This document shows positions 52,015 through 60,914 of a stretch of 64,000 nucleotides of DNA, one piece after another (position 1 is the first letter of the stretch; the number at the start of each line of letters is the position of its first letter). A program made the translations under genes and the position numbers. Location of the stretch: assembly GCA_036971475.1 (NCBI GenBank), contig JBAIZL010000005.1, forward strand, positions 164,841,386-164,905,385. Reading direction: 5' to 3'. This stretch comes from Prosapia bicincta (lineage: Eukaryota > Arthropoda > Insecta > Hemiptera > Cercopidae). The notes under the pieces are model-generated. The model did not search any database and was not told the DNA's origin. It saw nothing but the letters and a program-made list of their open reading frames with translations.

Positions 52015-52080
52015 CCGTGGCTTAATGAGTAAGGTACAGGCATACCAATCGTAAGTTACGGATTCAAATCCCGAACTACG
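52015..52080 (+). mobile_element. tRNA-like SINE head
   Basis: GTGGCTTAATGAGTAAGG (52018) has an A-box shape and CGGATTCAAATCCCG (52061-52075) contains a good B box. The rest does not fold as a functional tRNA: the anticodon arm does not pair. It is therefore a tRNA-derived SINE head or tRNA pseudogene. Confidence 0.5.
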
Positions 52081-52242
52081 ATTTTAATTTTTTTCATAAT
52101 ACATTCTAGTTTTAATGAATCTTATTTGTTGTGATAGGTTAGGTTAGGTATTATAAAAAATGTATAAATGTCTTTTGAATAAAAATGGCAACGTTAAATT
52201 TAATTTTTACATAGTGAGTTTTCTTCCTTTTATACCTACATT

Positions 52243-52420
52243 AAAATATACGTACGAAGTATCCAGTCAGGATAGATTTGGTAGTAATTTTATTCAGAAT
52301 TACTATCTATTTTTATTAAAGTATACGTACGAAGTATCCAGTCAGGATAGATTTGGTAATAATTTTATTCAACATTAATATCTACCTTTATTAAAGTATA
52401 CCTACGAAGTATACTACTTC
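52243..52420 (+). repeat. 75-bp tandem repeat, about 2.3 copies
   Basis: TATACGTACGAAGTATCCAG at 52247 and 52322 and TATACCTACGAAGTATACTA at 52397 are exactly 75 bp apart. The units share CAGTCAGGATAGATTTGGTA and a TTTATTCA...TTATTAAAG end. A related single unit lies at 18965. Confidence 0.9.
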
Positions 52421-52507
52421 CCCCACTGCTGCAGTTAACCCTACATCGCTTCTCAGCTGTGACGTCACGCGCATGCGCGTGGTTGGAGATCCTGCACTCG
52501 TGAAGAT

Positions 52508-53088
52508 CAAGTATCTCTCACTGCCATGAGCACGGTTACATGGTTCGCACTGTAGTATCAATAAATGTATTTTACATAAAACAAAATTATGGAATCTTTC
52601 ATTTTCACTGTTGTATTTTCATTTGTAAAATGCCAAAGTATCTGATTTTCTATCTAGAGATGACAGTAGTTGGAAACGAAAAACTAAAGTCCAGCTAATG
52701 TAAAACACGTTTTCGTATCGATAAAATACCACCTGGCAAGAAATATGTTAAGGACATCATATTTCACGTAAGTGTCATGTCACTGCCGATGCGGTGTCAG
52801 TATAGTCGTTGTTCCCAATACCAGAAGGTAATTAATTATGCCCTAACTAATTTTAGTATACCCTTACTTATACTTCGTAATACAAGCAACTATAAAGAGA
52901 AGACGCTCTAAGATCTATATATAGAGTGTAGATATACCTTTACTTCGGGTTCTCGACCCTACACGCATGCCACTATGTTCCTATGCCCCTCCCATTGTCC
53001 AGATTTTTGCACATGATTAATTCACCTTAATCCTAGATTACCCTTTGTAGTCATACTGGCTAATTGTTTTATATTCACAAATATATAA
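52508..53088. other. AT-rich DNA without recognised genes
   Basis: Nothing recognised; a short palindromic GATCTATATATAGAGTGTAG area occurs near 52913. Confidence 0.45.
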
Positions 53089-53090
53089 CC

Positions 53091-53163
<73 letters not shown>
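53089..53163. repeat. (TC)n(TA)n compound microsatellite
   Basis: About 20 TC units then about 16 TA units, directly left of a foldback element. Confidence 0.97.
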
Positions 53164-53171
<8 letters not shown>

Positions 53172-53183
53172 TCTTGTGTATTA

Positions 53184-53429
53184 ATAAAGAACTAAGTCAA
53201 AATAGAAATACAAGAATTATAATTGAATTTACAATTCAAAGCTTTTCGTTGGCTAACAGTTCCAACATCATCACTAATATTAAACCAATATTTTAATACT
53301 CCAATAAACCAATTTAATATTTTAATAAACCAATTTTAATATTCCTGATGATGTTGGTACTGTTAGCCAACGCAAAGCTTTGAATTGTAAATTCAATTAT
53401 AATGCTTGTATTTGTATTTTGACTTAGTT

Positions 53430-53434
<5 letters not shown>
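53184..53434. mobile_element. ~250-bp foldback element between (TA)n tracts
   Basis: The left arm (53184-53275: AATAAAGAACTAAGTCAAAA, ATTGAATTTACAATTCAAAG) and right arm (53344-53434) are about 90-base reverse complements with few differences. The ~70-base centre holds a short direct repeat (AATAAACCAATTTAATATT twice). The inner ends of the arms carry CTGATGATGTTGG...CCAACGCAAAGC (right arm, plus strand) and GTGATGATGTTGG...CCAACGAAAAGC (left arm, minus strand). The TTCAAAGCTTTTCG word is shared with the GIY-YIG element 750 bp away, which links this foldback to Penelope-like elements. Both edges meet (TA)n. Confidence 0.75.
53239..53275 (-). ncRNA. Hammerhead-like core (partial), foldback left arm
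   Basis: On the minus strand: GUGAUGA, then the perfect 5-bp stem GUUGG/CCAAC with a nine-base loop, then GAAAAGC. This is the CUGAUGA - stem II - GAAA half of a hammerhead ribozyme with one change in the first box. The stem III and cleavage triplet were not identified, so self-cleavage is not claimed. Hammerhead motifs are known from Penelope-like element ends. Confidence 0.3.

Positions 53435-53484
<50 letters not shown>
53433..53484. repeat. (TA)n microsatellite between two elements
   Basis: About 26 TA units between the foldback element and the next Penelope-type end. Confidence 0.97.
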
Positions 53485-53488
<4 letters not shown>

Positions 53489-53650
53489 ACACAGTTTTCT
53501 TGTATTCACTTTTCACTTACCTCTTATACTTGAATGTCCTTAAACAAGAATCTTATTTGGTATCTATGCTAGTCGACATTCGAGAACTTTAATTAAATTA
53601 CGTTATCTTCATTTTCGTGCATCTTCTGACACTAAGAGCGTCTTGTAGTT
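53485..53650. mobile_element. Penelope-type end related to the 34.9-kb foldback
   Basis: ACAACACAGTTTTCTTGTAT, AACAAGAATCTTATTTGG and CATTCGAGAACTTTAATTAA match both halves of the element at 34880-35114. On the minus strand 53630-53608 read GTCAGAAGATGCACGAAAAT, again a GANGA - hairpin - CGAAAA core. The left edge starts at the (TA)n tract. Confidence 0.55.
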
Positions 53651-53865
53651 GCCAGGTGTATAGGATTTCCAGTGTCACGTGATATACCGGTACTGTTTTA
53701 TTTTTGGTTTCACTGTACTGTGGGAAATGTTAGTTTGTCTTGGAATGTATTTTAATAAGTTAAATTATTTAACAATATTTTATTTTATTTGTATTCCTTG
53801 TTTTATTATTTTTGTGTCCATAAATTGTAGTTGTTCAAAAAACTCTCATTTTCAGGCATTTTTGT

Positions 53866-53871
<6 letters not shown>
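53651..53871. other. AT-rich spacer
   Basis: No recognised features; the Tyr/Ile-ending open frame here runs into the next (TA)n tract. Confidence 0.4.

Positions 53872-53920
<49 letters not shown>
53872..53920. repeat. (TA)n microsatellite, left flank of GIY-YIG element
   Basis: About 24 TA units ending at AGATAGATATATTAAATATG. Confidence 0.97.
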
Positions 53921-53923
<3 letters not shown>

Positions 53924-54020
53924 TAGATATATTAAATATGGTGATATGCGTTCTCTGTAATATAGTTACTAAATTTAAAATATTTCAAAAACAAGAATAC
54001 TTTTAATGAATATATTTATT

Positions 54021-54060
54021 CAAAGCTTTTCGCCGATAAAATAGTACCAGCATCTTCAGG
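54021..54060 (-). ncRNA. Hammerhead-like core (partial), left arm of GIY-YIG element
   Basis: Minus strand: CCUGAAGA, stem GCUGG/UCGGC with an 11-base loop, then GAAAAGC. Compared with 53239-53275 the second stem pair is C-G where the other copy has U-A, and two further pairs are G-U here. Core boxes are kept apart from CUGAUGA reading CUGAAGA. Stem III and the cleavage site were not found. Confidence 0.3.
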
Positions 54061-54117
54061 ATAATAACTATCTAATAAAATATTTTTACAAAATTAAATC
54101 AGAGAAAAAATATTTGG

Positions 54118-54620
54118 ACAACTTTTACATTCACTGGTAACGAAATAAATAAAATTACAAGATTATTTAAAGAAACAAATTTACAAATTACATATAAAAC
54201 TGATAATAAAATTAAAAATGTAATAAACAATAACAAAAATCAAAATAATTTGCACGATAGAAATGGAGTATATATTATAAAATGTCAATCTTGTAATAAA
54301 TTAAATATGTAGGACAAACAAAAAAGAAATTAAAAGAGAGATACAAAGAACATTAAAAAGGCTATATCAAACCAAACATATACAAATCAAATTGAGCCAC
54401 GCATTGTATTAATAATGGGCCCGAGTTTCCGGAAATAGAAAAACATGAAATTAATAAAAGAACTAAATAAAGGATTAAAAATGAATATATTTGAAACATT
54501 GGAAATTTATAAGCATAAAGTTAAAGACAAATTAATTGATGAACAAATTCAAGTGAGATCAAGGCACCAAACTATTTATAAAGTCATTGATGTTATAGAA
54601 AAATTTACATAAAGTGCAAT
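54118..54620 (+). pseudogene. GIY-YIG endonuclease domain of a Penelope-like element
   Basis: The frame reads FTGNEINKITRLFKETNLQI, then a polar linker, then NGVYIIKCQSCNK (about 54256-54300). After a frameshift YVGQTKKKLKERYKEH (about 54308-54355) follows. GVY...YVG are the two halves of the GIY-YIG core separated by a CxxC zinc-binding insertion, and KERYKEH supplies the conserved Arg and His region. Further on THC, NNG and EIEKHEINKR continue the fold but are cut by stops. This nuclease would nick DNA to prime reverse transcription. The preceding IT-LFK-L segment is the usual connector after the reverse transcriptase, which itself is absent. The frame is broken at least three times, so the copy is inactive. 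It belongs to a different, more A-rich subfamily than the remnant at 29.7-30.9 kb. Confidence 0.85.
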
Positions 54621-54728
54621 ACTTATAAACATATGGTTTTTGTAGCACATATGATTTAGTTTTGTAAAAATATTTTATTATTAAATATATTCATTAAAAG
54701 TATTCTTGTTTTTGAAATATTTTTAATT

Positions 54729-54730
<2 letters not shown>

Positions 54731-54774
<44 letters not shown>
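54731..54774. repeat. (TA)n microsatellite, right flank of GIY-YIG element
   Basis: About 21 TA units directly after the right inverted end. Confidence 0.97.
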
Positions 54775-54779
<5 letters not shown>

Positions 54780-54967
54780 GAACTATAATCATTCAATGCT
54801 GACATAGATTTCAGTAGTATTACGCTTTCCATCTTCTATCCTGATTCGCTTAGTACTAACAAAATAGTTCAGGCTCTGTCGAACGTCTGAAGAATTTCAT
54901 TGGATTTTGACTTTTGCAATGTTTTATCTTCATTAAATTATATATTTTTCTAGCACGTAGTGAATCA

Positions 54968-55006
54968 GTTTCTTATTTCTTCGATTTACTTTTGTTGCAG
55001 GTGAGC
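54968..55006 (+). promoter_or_regulatory. Candidate recursive splice site (3'ss abutting 5'ss)
   Basis: A long pyrimidine-rich tract (TTTCTTATTTCTTC, GATTTACTTTTGTTGCAG) ends in CAG at 54998-55000 and is followed at once by GTGAGC. This is a stronger polypyrimidine tract than at 9520/9521, with the same AG|GTGAG junction and the same strand. A zero-length recursive exon is the favoured reading. An ordinary exon starting with GTGAGC is possible, but the next codons run into stops in all frames within about 60 bases or show no recognisable peptide. Confidence 0.45.
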
Positions 55007-55880
55007 TTTTCAAGATATAGTTTGTTTACGTATTTGGTAAGTTTTAGATAAACTTATATACGTAAAGTAACCTGAAATAGATTCGCACTATAATATCTGT
55101 CTGATTTTCCATTGAGAAAAAAATATTCATCTATAGTTTTCTAATTGTTTGTTCTATCACCTTGTTAACGTTTTACAGAAACCGTTCTAATGGTCGAGAT
55201 GATTGTTAAGGTGGGTGATAAAGGTATAACCTAAACGATTTTTAGAACAAACGATGTCAAGGTTGTTACAGTTAAATCATTACAGAATCTACGATGCAAT
55301 AAATGCCATTAATAAAGGTGGTTTTGTCCCGAACGCAATGATAACAAAAGAGTTAATAGCACAGAGAGTAATGCAGACGAATAGTCTTTTCACAAAAACA
55401 AAAACACAGATTAAAACTCATATTTCTATCTCGTGTGAAACTTTTGAAATCGGATTAATTAGTTGCTGGAAAATTGTTTTGAATTATTTGTACGAAAAAA
55501 TATATCATTCCAGTTACAAAACGTAAACGTTTCAACGCATACAAGAAAAAAAGATATTTTATTTCACTTCCGTCTAGCCTATTACCAGAACTTTTGTTAT
55601 TCTTAAACAAAGCGCAAACATATAAGTTTAGATACAACATATATCCTCTTTTAGTACTGTATTTGAACAAAGGGGGAACGGGAAACGTTTCAATCGTTAT
55701 GAAAAACTGTTATAAACGCTTTCTAGTCCAATAAACGGATTAGAGAGTCTAATAATATCTCATTCGTTTTGTGTATTCGTTAACATAACATACCTTATTT
55801 CTTTTATCTAGATTTATTAAAAATTAAGTACGCCTATAATAGTTAGAATAGCCAAATTAATATTAAACAATGATAAGTAA
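55007..55880. other. AT-rich DNA without recognised genes
   Basis: A plus frame at 55254-55526 and a minus frame at 55455-55670 lack recognisable domains. Confidence 0.45.
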
Positions 55881-55960
55881 AATAAATACTTGCTTTAAAT
55901 TTATTTCTCACGAAACGCATGTTTCGAATCTTAGTTCATTATCAGGTGAGCCGAAAAACT
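55881..55960 (-). mobile_element. Penelope-type end motif
   Basis: Minus strand CACCTGATAATGAACTAAGA, then TTCGAAACATGCGTTTCGTG: CUGAUAA, a 3-bp GAA/UUC stem with a six-base loop, then GAAAC. This is the same layout as the other hammerhead-like cores, of another subfamily. The CAG|GTGAG at 55945/55946 on the + strand is part of this motif and is not called as a splice site. Confidence 0.4.
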
Positions 55961-58900
55961 AGACACTTCCTAACCTCTTTTGATATTTTTAGATCTGATT
56001 ATTAAAACTAAACTTAATATAACGATGGGACTTTTCTTCCGCTCAAACTTTTACTTCCATCATTTTTGAGACATGTCTTTGATAAACAAAGTATGAATAT
56101 ATTTTTTGTTTGTTTTCGTTAAGGAGCATATTTTGTTCACGTCGTCGGTTATATTATATTGGTTTCCCGTGTGTGGGCAAAACAATCGGTAACATGTTTA
56201 AAAATCTTAAACCTATTATAAAAAATTTCTTACATATATATTTAAAAACTGAGAACTTCTTACTGAATTACATTAATGGTTTATCATTTATAATAACCAA
56301 CTGGTATTTTAATCAAAAATAAATTTATGTTTTTTTTGTTTATGGTGTACTACTTGACACGATGTGTGAAATTATAGATCGCTAGGATTGCAATATCACG
56401 TCACCTGTCTAGAAACCAAGCAAGTCCCCTTTACAAATCTTCTTGGCGATCGCCAAGTTGAACTCCGTTCTTGATAATAGTTGGAAACAAATCAGTTATA
56501 ATACCTGTCAGCTGTGTGAACAATGAAACTGTTTCTATTTTCCCGATAAGTGAAAGATATCGTTTTACCTGTAATGGTGTAACTGACATGAATATTACGG
56601 TTGTTCATATATTTATATTTCAGTTAATACCATTAAAAGAAATAGCTTACGGAAGGTTTTAACAGCAATAACACTGTCAGATCGTCACATCAAAGGATCG
56701 TTCGATTAACATAGAAACACACAAGCGTAGCGCGCTGTAAAGTTCTACGAATGCAACCCATGATCAAGTAGTCGCCAAAGTCACTCTGATTAGACACGCT
56801 TCCTTCCCACGTCATAGATATAAGTTTCCATTCGTTGCGAATGTTGAATTCTCATCATCTGAGTAAAATAATAAACTAAAGATTTTAAGGAAAAATGGTT
56901 TTTAAACAACAAATTAGGAACGCTCGACCGAAGTATACATTTTTAACAGCACGAAATAATATCAATGCAATATAAATCATCAAGATGTAAATAAGAACGC
57001 ATCGGAATTTTGTAAATATCTTTAGCTGTTCCAGAATCTATATTAAAAGGCTCTACAGGAAAAGGAAAAAATAACCAGATTTATTACATTGAATTTAAAT
57101 TCTGCAAATTATAATATTTATACATTTCATTTGAAAATTATATTACATATACTCTAATAAATAAACCTAGTTATTACTTAATAAATACGGTATGTTTTAG
57201 GTTACTAATACATGTAAATTTCTAATAAATTTTTACTTTATTAGGAAATCAGTGTACCAGATAACTATATTTAAAGGTAAAATATTAGAAAGTAATGTTT
57301 TTGCAAAAAGTTTAATTCACGAACAATGTACAATTTAAAAAGTAACATAATCTAAAATTATTAAAAAAACCTGTGTGAGACAAATCGTATAATATAAATA
57401 AAAAAAATGTGTGACATTTCTGAATATATAAGGAATTGGTTTTAAAATGACTTAACACAACCTCCACATAACCTTTACGCGAAGATGTAGACTACTGTTA
57501 GTATTAACAGCCTTGTTTGATTTTCTGATATCTTCAGGGCAATTCGTCTTTCGGAAAGGTAACGTTTCTTATGACGCAGTTTTACTTCCTTGTTAGGGAC
57601 TATTGAGGAGTTAAAAATAATTCTCTAATGTAGCACTTTAATATAGAGAGGGGATTACATGGGTAACACTTTACACTACTGACACTTTTGAGTTCAAATC
57701 ACGTGTTTTACCTGGTAATCACTACCTCTCAAATGAATGTAAATAAGTGTAAATAATATTTTCAAGGAGTATGTGATGGTTTGACAATTAAATAGATGAT
57801 TTGATTCAACAATTATTATACCCCAAATACAATATATTTTGTGACATTTTGTATCCATTGTACTTTTAAAATAATCAATACGCGTATGAAATAGAAATAT
57901 ATTCTCATTTTCAAGATGAAAGTTGATTATTCCTCTAAATACGTAGTAAATTAGTTTAAAAATTTCATAATAAAATTTAACTTTACAAAACGCACAGATT
58001 TATATCACCTATTGTTTAAAAAATAATTTTAAAAAAGGACCAGTATATTAAATTAAATAAAAAATTTAAAATTTTATAGATATAAGTTTCCTGGCTGTCA
58101 AATACCGTTCATATGGCTAAGAATAAAATGTCTTTTTCTGTTGTAAATGACAAAGAATAGATAATTTCGTAAACCACTTTGGTTTATGGTGACTATATAA
58201 CGAAATACAAAATTGAATTTCTCAATATCTTTTCAATTATTCAAAACTAACAGTTTAATTTCATTAGGTAGTGGATTTTTTGTATATTGTTACTTTTATT
58301 TTTTGTTTGTTTTCTAATAATGTTTTATTGGTTTTAAATAAAAATCAATTATTGAAAATAATATTTGTCTGATTTGAATATTTTTGCTTAGTCCATTGAA
58401 TATAAAATTTTAATGCTGATTATGAAAAGAGACTTTATTGCTGTTTTTTCTACAAAGTTTAACTTGTAAACGAAGAAATACGTAAGGATTGGTAAAAAAA
58501 TACTTTAAGGCTGTTTTTTCATCAAAGATTAAACTTCTTAAAAAAAACTAAACGTTCTGATTCTCTTTAAAAGATATTATTTGGTTAATAAATTATTGCC
58601 AAGGTTTCGAATTAGAGCAAATAACGGTTTGCGGCTGAGAACTGTGAATGGGTTAGGGAGTGAATATTTCGGTAATTTATTTATACACCCGAGGCGAATA
58701 ACATATCTGGAATAACCGCCTTCAATGAAGTATTTCTGCCAACTCTCTGTCCCTATTGTCTTCATTTGTTTTGCTAGTTATTCAATTTTCCCGGCTTTCA
58801 TGGAATAATTCTGGTCTAGACAAATACATGTGGAAATAAAACCAAATCTGAGCAAAAGAATATCTCGTGAATAGCCTGAGAATGAGGCTGGCATGTTGGT

Positions 58901-60029
58901 GCAAACTAGGTAGTATATTTATTAATCGTATTATAAGTTTAGAGCAATGGAAAGAGTTTGCTAATTTACAACGACCGGCATCATCAAAAGTTATTTCATA
59001 TATATTTATACTTCAAATACGTACAAATCTTTTTCAGAATATGTAAATTTTGTTTTTAATAATTTTGTTTATTTGATATCATTCCTAATATTTATTCTAA
59101 ATATACTCAATATTGTTTTTACGTGAACAATATTCGCAAAAGAAAAGTAAGAAAGATGGCAGTGAGCTGCGATAAGAAGCGTTCCAGGTATAAAAGATAC
59201 AGTTTTTGTAAACATAAGATTTTTCAGTGATATAACGGTTGTGTCTTTACGCTAAAGAATGCGTACTTAGGGCAAATGGGTTTTAAGTGGAAAATGTTCG
59301 TAAAAACAATACTCATAACGTTTAAATCTCGGGCGAAAGATTGATCTTGGATGATCAGATGTTGGGCCCCATATATTGCTTGAGCCAGACCAGAGATGTC
59401 AAGTGAAAGGAATGTGTAGCTTGGTTGGTAAACTGCTGTTATTTTAAAAACTTAGAAAAATATTTACCTTTCTTGAAGAGAGCTAATGAAAAAAATATGT
59501 CCAAACGTAAACTTGAATTTGAAAGTGTGTTTCAAAAGTGTGAGGAACATACCAGAAAATTAGTGCCCAAAACATTTTGCAAAACAAAGTTTTTCTGTTA
59601 AAGGTTTTTACTAGAAATGGCTTAATTGGACTTTTCAATTACTTGTTTTTAGGCATAATAATAATAATAGCGTTTAGGTTATAGTAGAAGCCACTAGTTA
59701 CCGAGTTAAACAAAACATTGTGTTGGAGATGTAATGTGACAATTTAGCGGCCATGTCTAGAAATATCAATACAATGCATAATATTGTAGCCTCAAGCTTA
59801 CAATTGTGGTTTATGGTGAATCTCTATTTTCAAAACGCGTGTCTGGCCATTGTATATAGCCTATAGTTCATATCGTAACGTCCTCTTCTCCGACGTCGAA
59901 CATTGAAATTCTATTTAAAAACATAATTATCTACTCTCATTCAGTTTAAAGTCTCCATCTCAAACCATTTTAAGAATTGCAGACACTAAGCAAACGAGTA
60001 ACATAACGACCAAAGGCCACAGAGATGAT
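55961..60029. other. AT-rich DNA without recognised genes
   Basis: Possible further weak Penelope-type words with CATCATC occur near 56830-56870 and 58965-58990. A B-box-like GAGTTCAAATC near 57691 lies in a tRNA-like context too weak to call. No protein domain was recognised. Confidence 0.4.
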
Positions 60030-60330
60030 TTTGTAAGGAAGATGTAAATATGCTACGATGGATAAAATCGAAAATGCCGATATTAGAGAAAAATCAAAGT
60101 TGATACAACAGAGACGGACACGGTAGAGAAAAACAGTTGGTTTGGTTGGGCATATGAATGAATACAATCAGATTGATCAACAGGTCTAGAGATGAAAACC
60201 ACAGAATAGGAGAGAAAGATGATGATCTGAAAGAGAATGGAAAAGAGAAATTATCGAACCTACACAGAAACAGAAAATGATTATAGATTTCTATGGAGAT
60301 ATAAAATAAAGATTGGGATACAAAAGCGGC
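60030..60330 (+). pseudogene. Decayed LINE reverse transcriptase C-terminal tail
   Basis: Pieces in shifting frames match the well-known C-terminal tail of many LINE polymerases: MLRWI (60050), DKIENADIREKS (60060-60095), then VWLGHMNEYNQI-like residues (about 60139-60170; frame changes needed), and finally basic Arg/Lys/Glu-rich sequence. In intact elements this tail reads MLRW...NADIREK...RLRWFGHV. The segment is purine-rich on the plus strand, unlike its flanks. No catalytic domain remains. The clade is not determinable. Confidence 0.45.
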
Positions 60331-60722
60331 CAGACCGGAAGAAATCCTAAAACATCCTTTACGGACGAATGTATAAAATCCTGTTAAATTATATTTCAAT
60401 GTCTTTCCAACTTAATTTACCAGGTTTATATTTAAATTGTATGCGGCTGGTTGAGGTGTTATGATAATAATATGCTTGGTAATTTGTTTATAATCAAATA
60501 ATAACTTTTTTTTATTTAGATAGTCTATTGAAACCATAATGCGGTTATTGAAAAAAGGAGTTGTGACTCCGTCAATTATAATATTTGTCGGGTTCATTAA
60601 TCAATAAACGACTACAAATCACTAAATAGATGCGTTTAATGTGTATGAACTGTATACATTTATAAATTTTAGTCTATGAAGGAATAACTGAGAAGAAGCA
60701 TGGCTGTCACAGTGACACGCAC

Positions 60723-60914
60723 ATGATTTTAGCTGGCGTAGAAAAAGCTATTAATCTAGCTGTCGTGAATCCGCTTTGGAATAGATTTAAAAGTTTTGAA
60801 TATTTTCATACCTCGCCAAACGCTAAAATACTTATTTGCATGACCAGATGCGTTGAACGAAATTCTGGCATCGGTTTTAATAGAAATAAATCATTGTATA
60901 GAGCAAATGTGTAG
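60723..60914 (+). CDS. Candidate open frame (63 codons), unrecognised
   Basis: It begins with an ATG and ends with TAG at 60912-60914. The composition is balanced for the region (contains AGVEKAINLAVVNPLWNRF and CMTRCVERNSGIGFNRNKSL). No domain, splice site or promoter was recognised. An octamer ATTTGCAT (POU-factor site) lies inside at 60834-60841, so the segment could equally be a regulatory element. Confidence 0.12.
   Translation: MILAGVEKAINLAVVNPLWNRFKSFEYFHTSPNAKILICMTRCVERNSGIGFNRNKSLYRANV

Larger units (their letters stand above)
51880..52507. mobile_element. ~630-bp element with inverted ends carrying GCGCATGCGC
   Basis: The left end (51881-51920: TTTCACCGATGCAGGATCTC, then CATCAACGCGCATGCGCAAC) is an imperfect inverted match to the right end (52466-52505, read in reverse: CTTCACGAGTGCAGGATCTC, then CAACCACGCGCATGCGCG). 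Each end holds the palindrome GCGCATGCGC (51908-51917 and 52469-52478), which is the binding sequence of NRF-1/Erect-wing. The right end adds a TGACGTCA palindrome at 52460. Inside are a tRNA-like piece and a 75-bp tandem repeat. No coding sequence. This looks like a non-autonomous DNA element, although target-site duplications were not found. Confidence 0.45.
53921..54735 (+). mobile_element. ~0.8-kb Penelope-like element with inverted ends and endonuclease only
   Basis: The left part AATATTTCAAAAACAAGAAT, then ACTTTTAATGAATATATTTA (53978-54018) and the right part 54684-54730 are near-perfect reverse complements. The pairing resumes at TAATAAAATATTTTTACAAA (54072), so the left arm carries an extra ~53 bases (54019-54071) with the TTCAAAGCTTTTCG...CATCTTCAGG hammerhead-like word. 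Between the arms is a GIY-YIG endonuclease remnant (separate entry); no reverse transcriptase remains. The first ~50 bases (GATAGATATATTAAATATGG) recur alone at 48987-49053. Both edges meet (TA)n. The layout resembles a deletion derivative of an endonuclease-bearing Penelope element. Confidence 0.75.

Noticed and set aside
52015..52080. Functional tRNA gene
   Set aside because: A and B boxes are present but the anticodon and acceptor arms do not pair; kept as a SINE head or pseudogene.
55930..55955. CAG|GTGAG splice pair at 55945/55946
   Set aside because: It has a weak pyrimidine tract and coincides with a Penelope-type end motif, which explains the sequence.
57650..57715. tRNA-like sequence with B box GAGTTCAAATC
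   Set aside because: The A box is too poor and no second copy was seen in the window.
58965..58990. Penelope-type end word CCGGCATCATCAAAAG
   Set aside because: The GAAA box and a pairing stem are not clear, so it is only a partial match.
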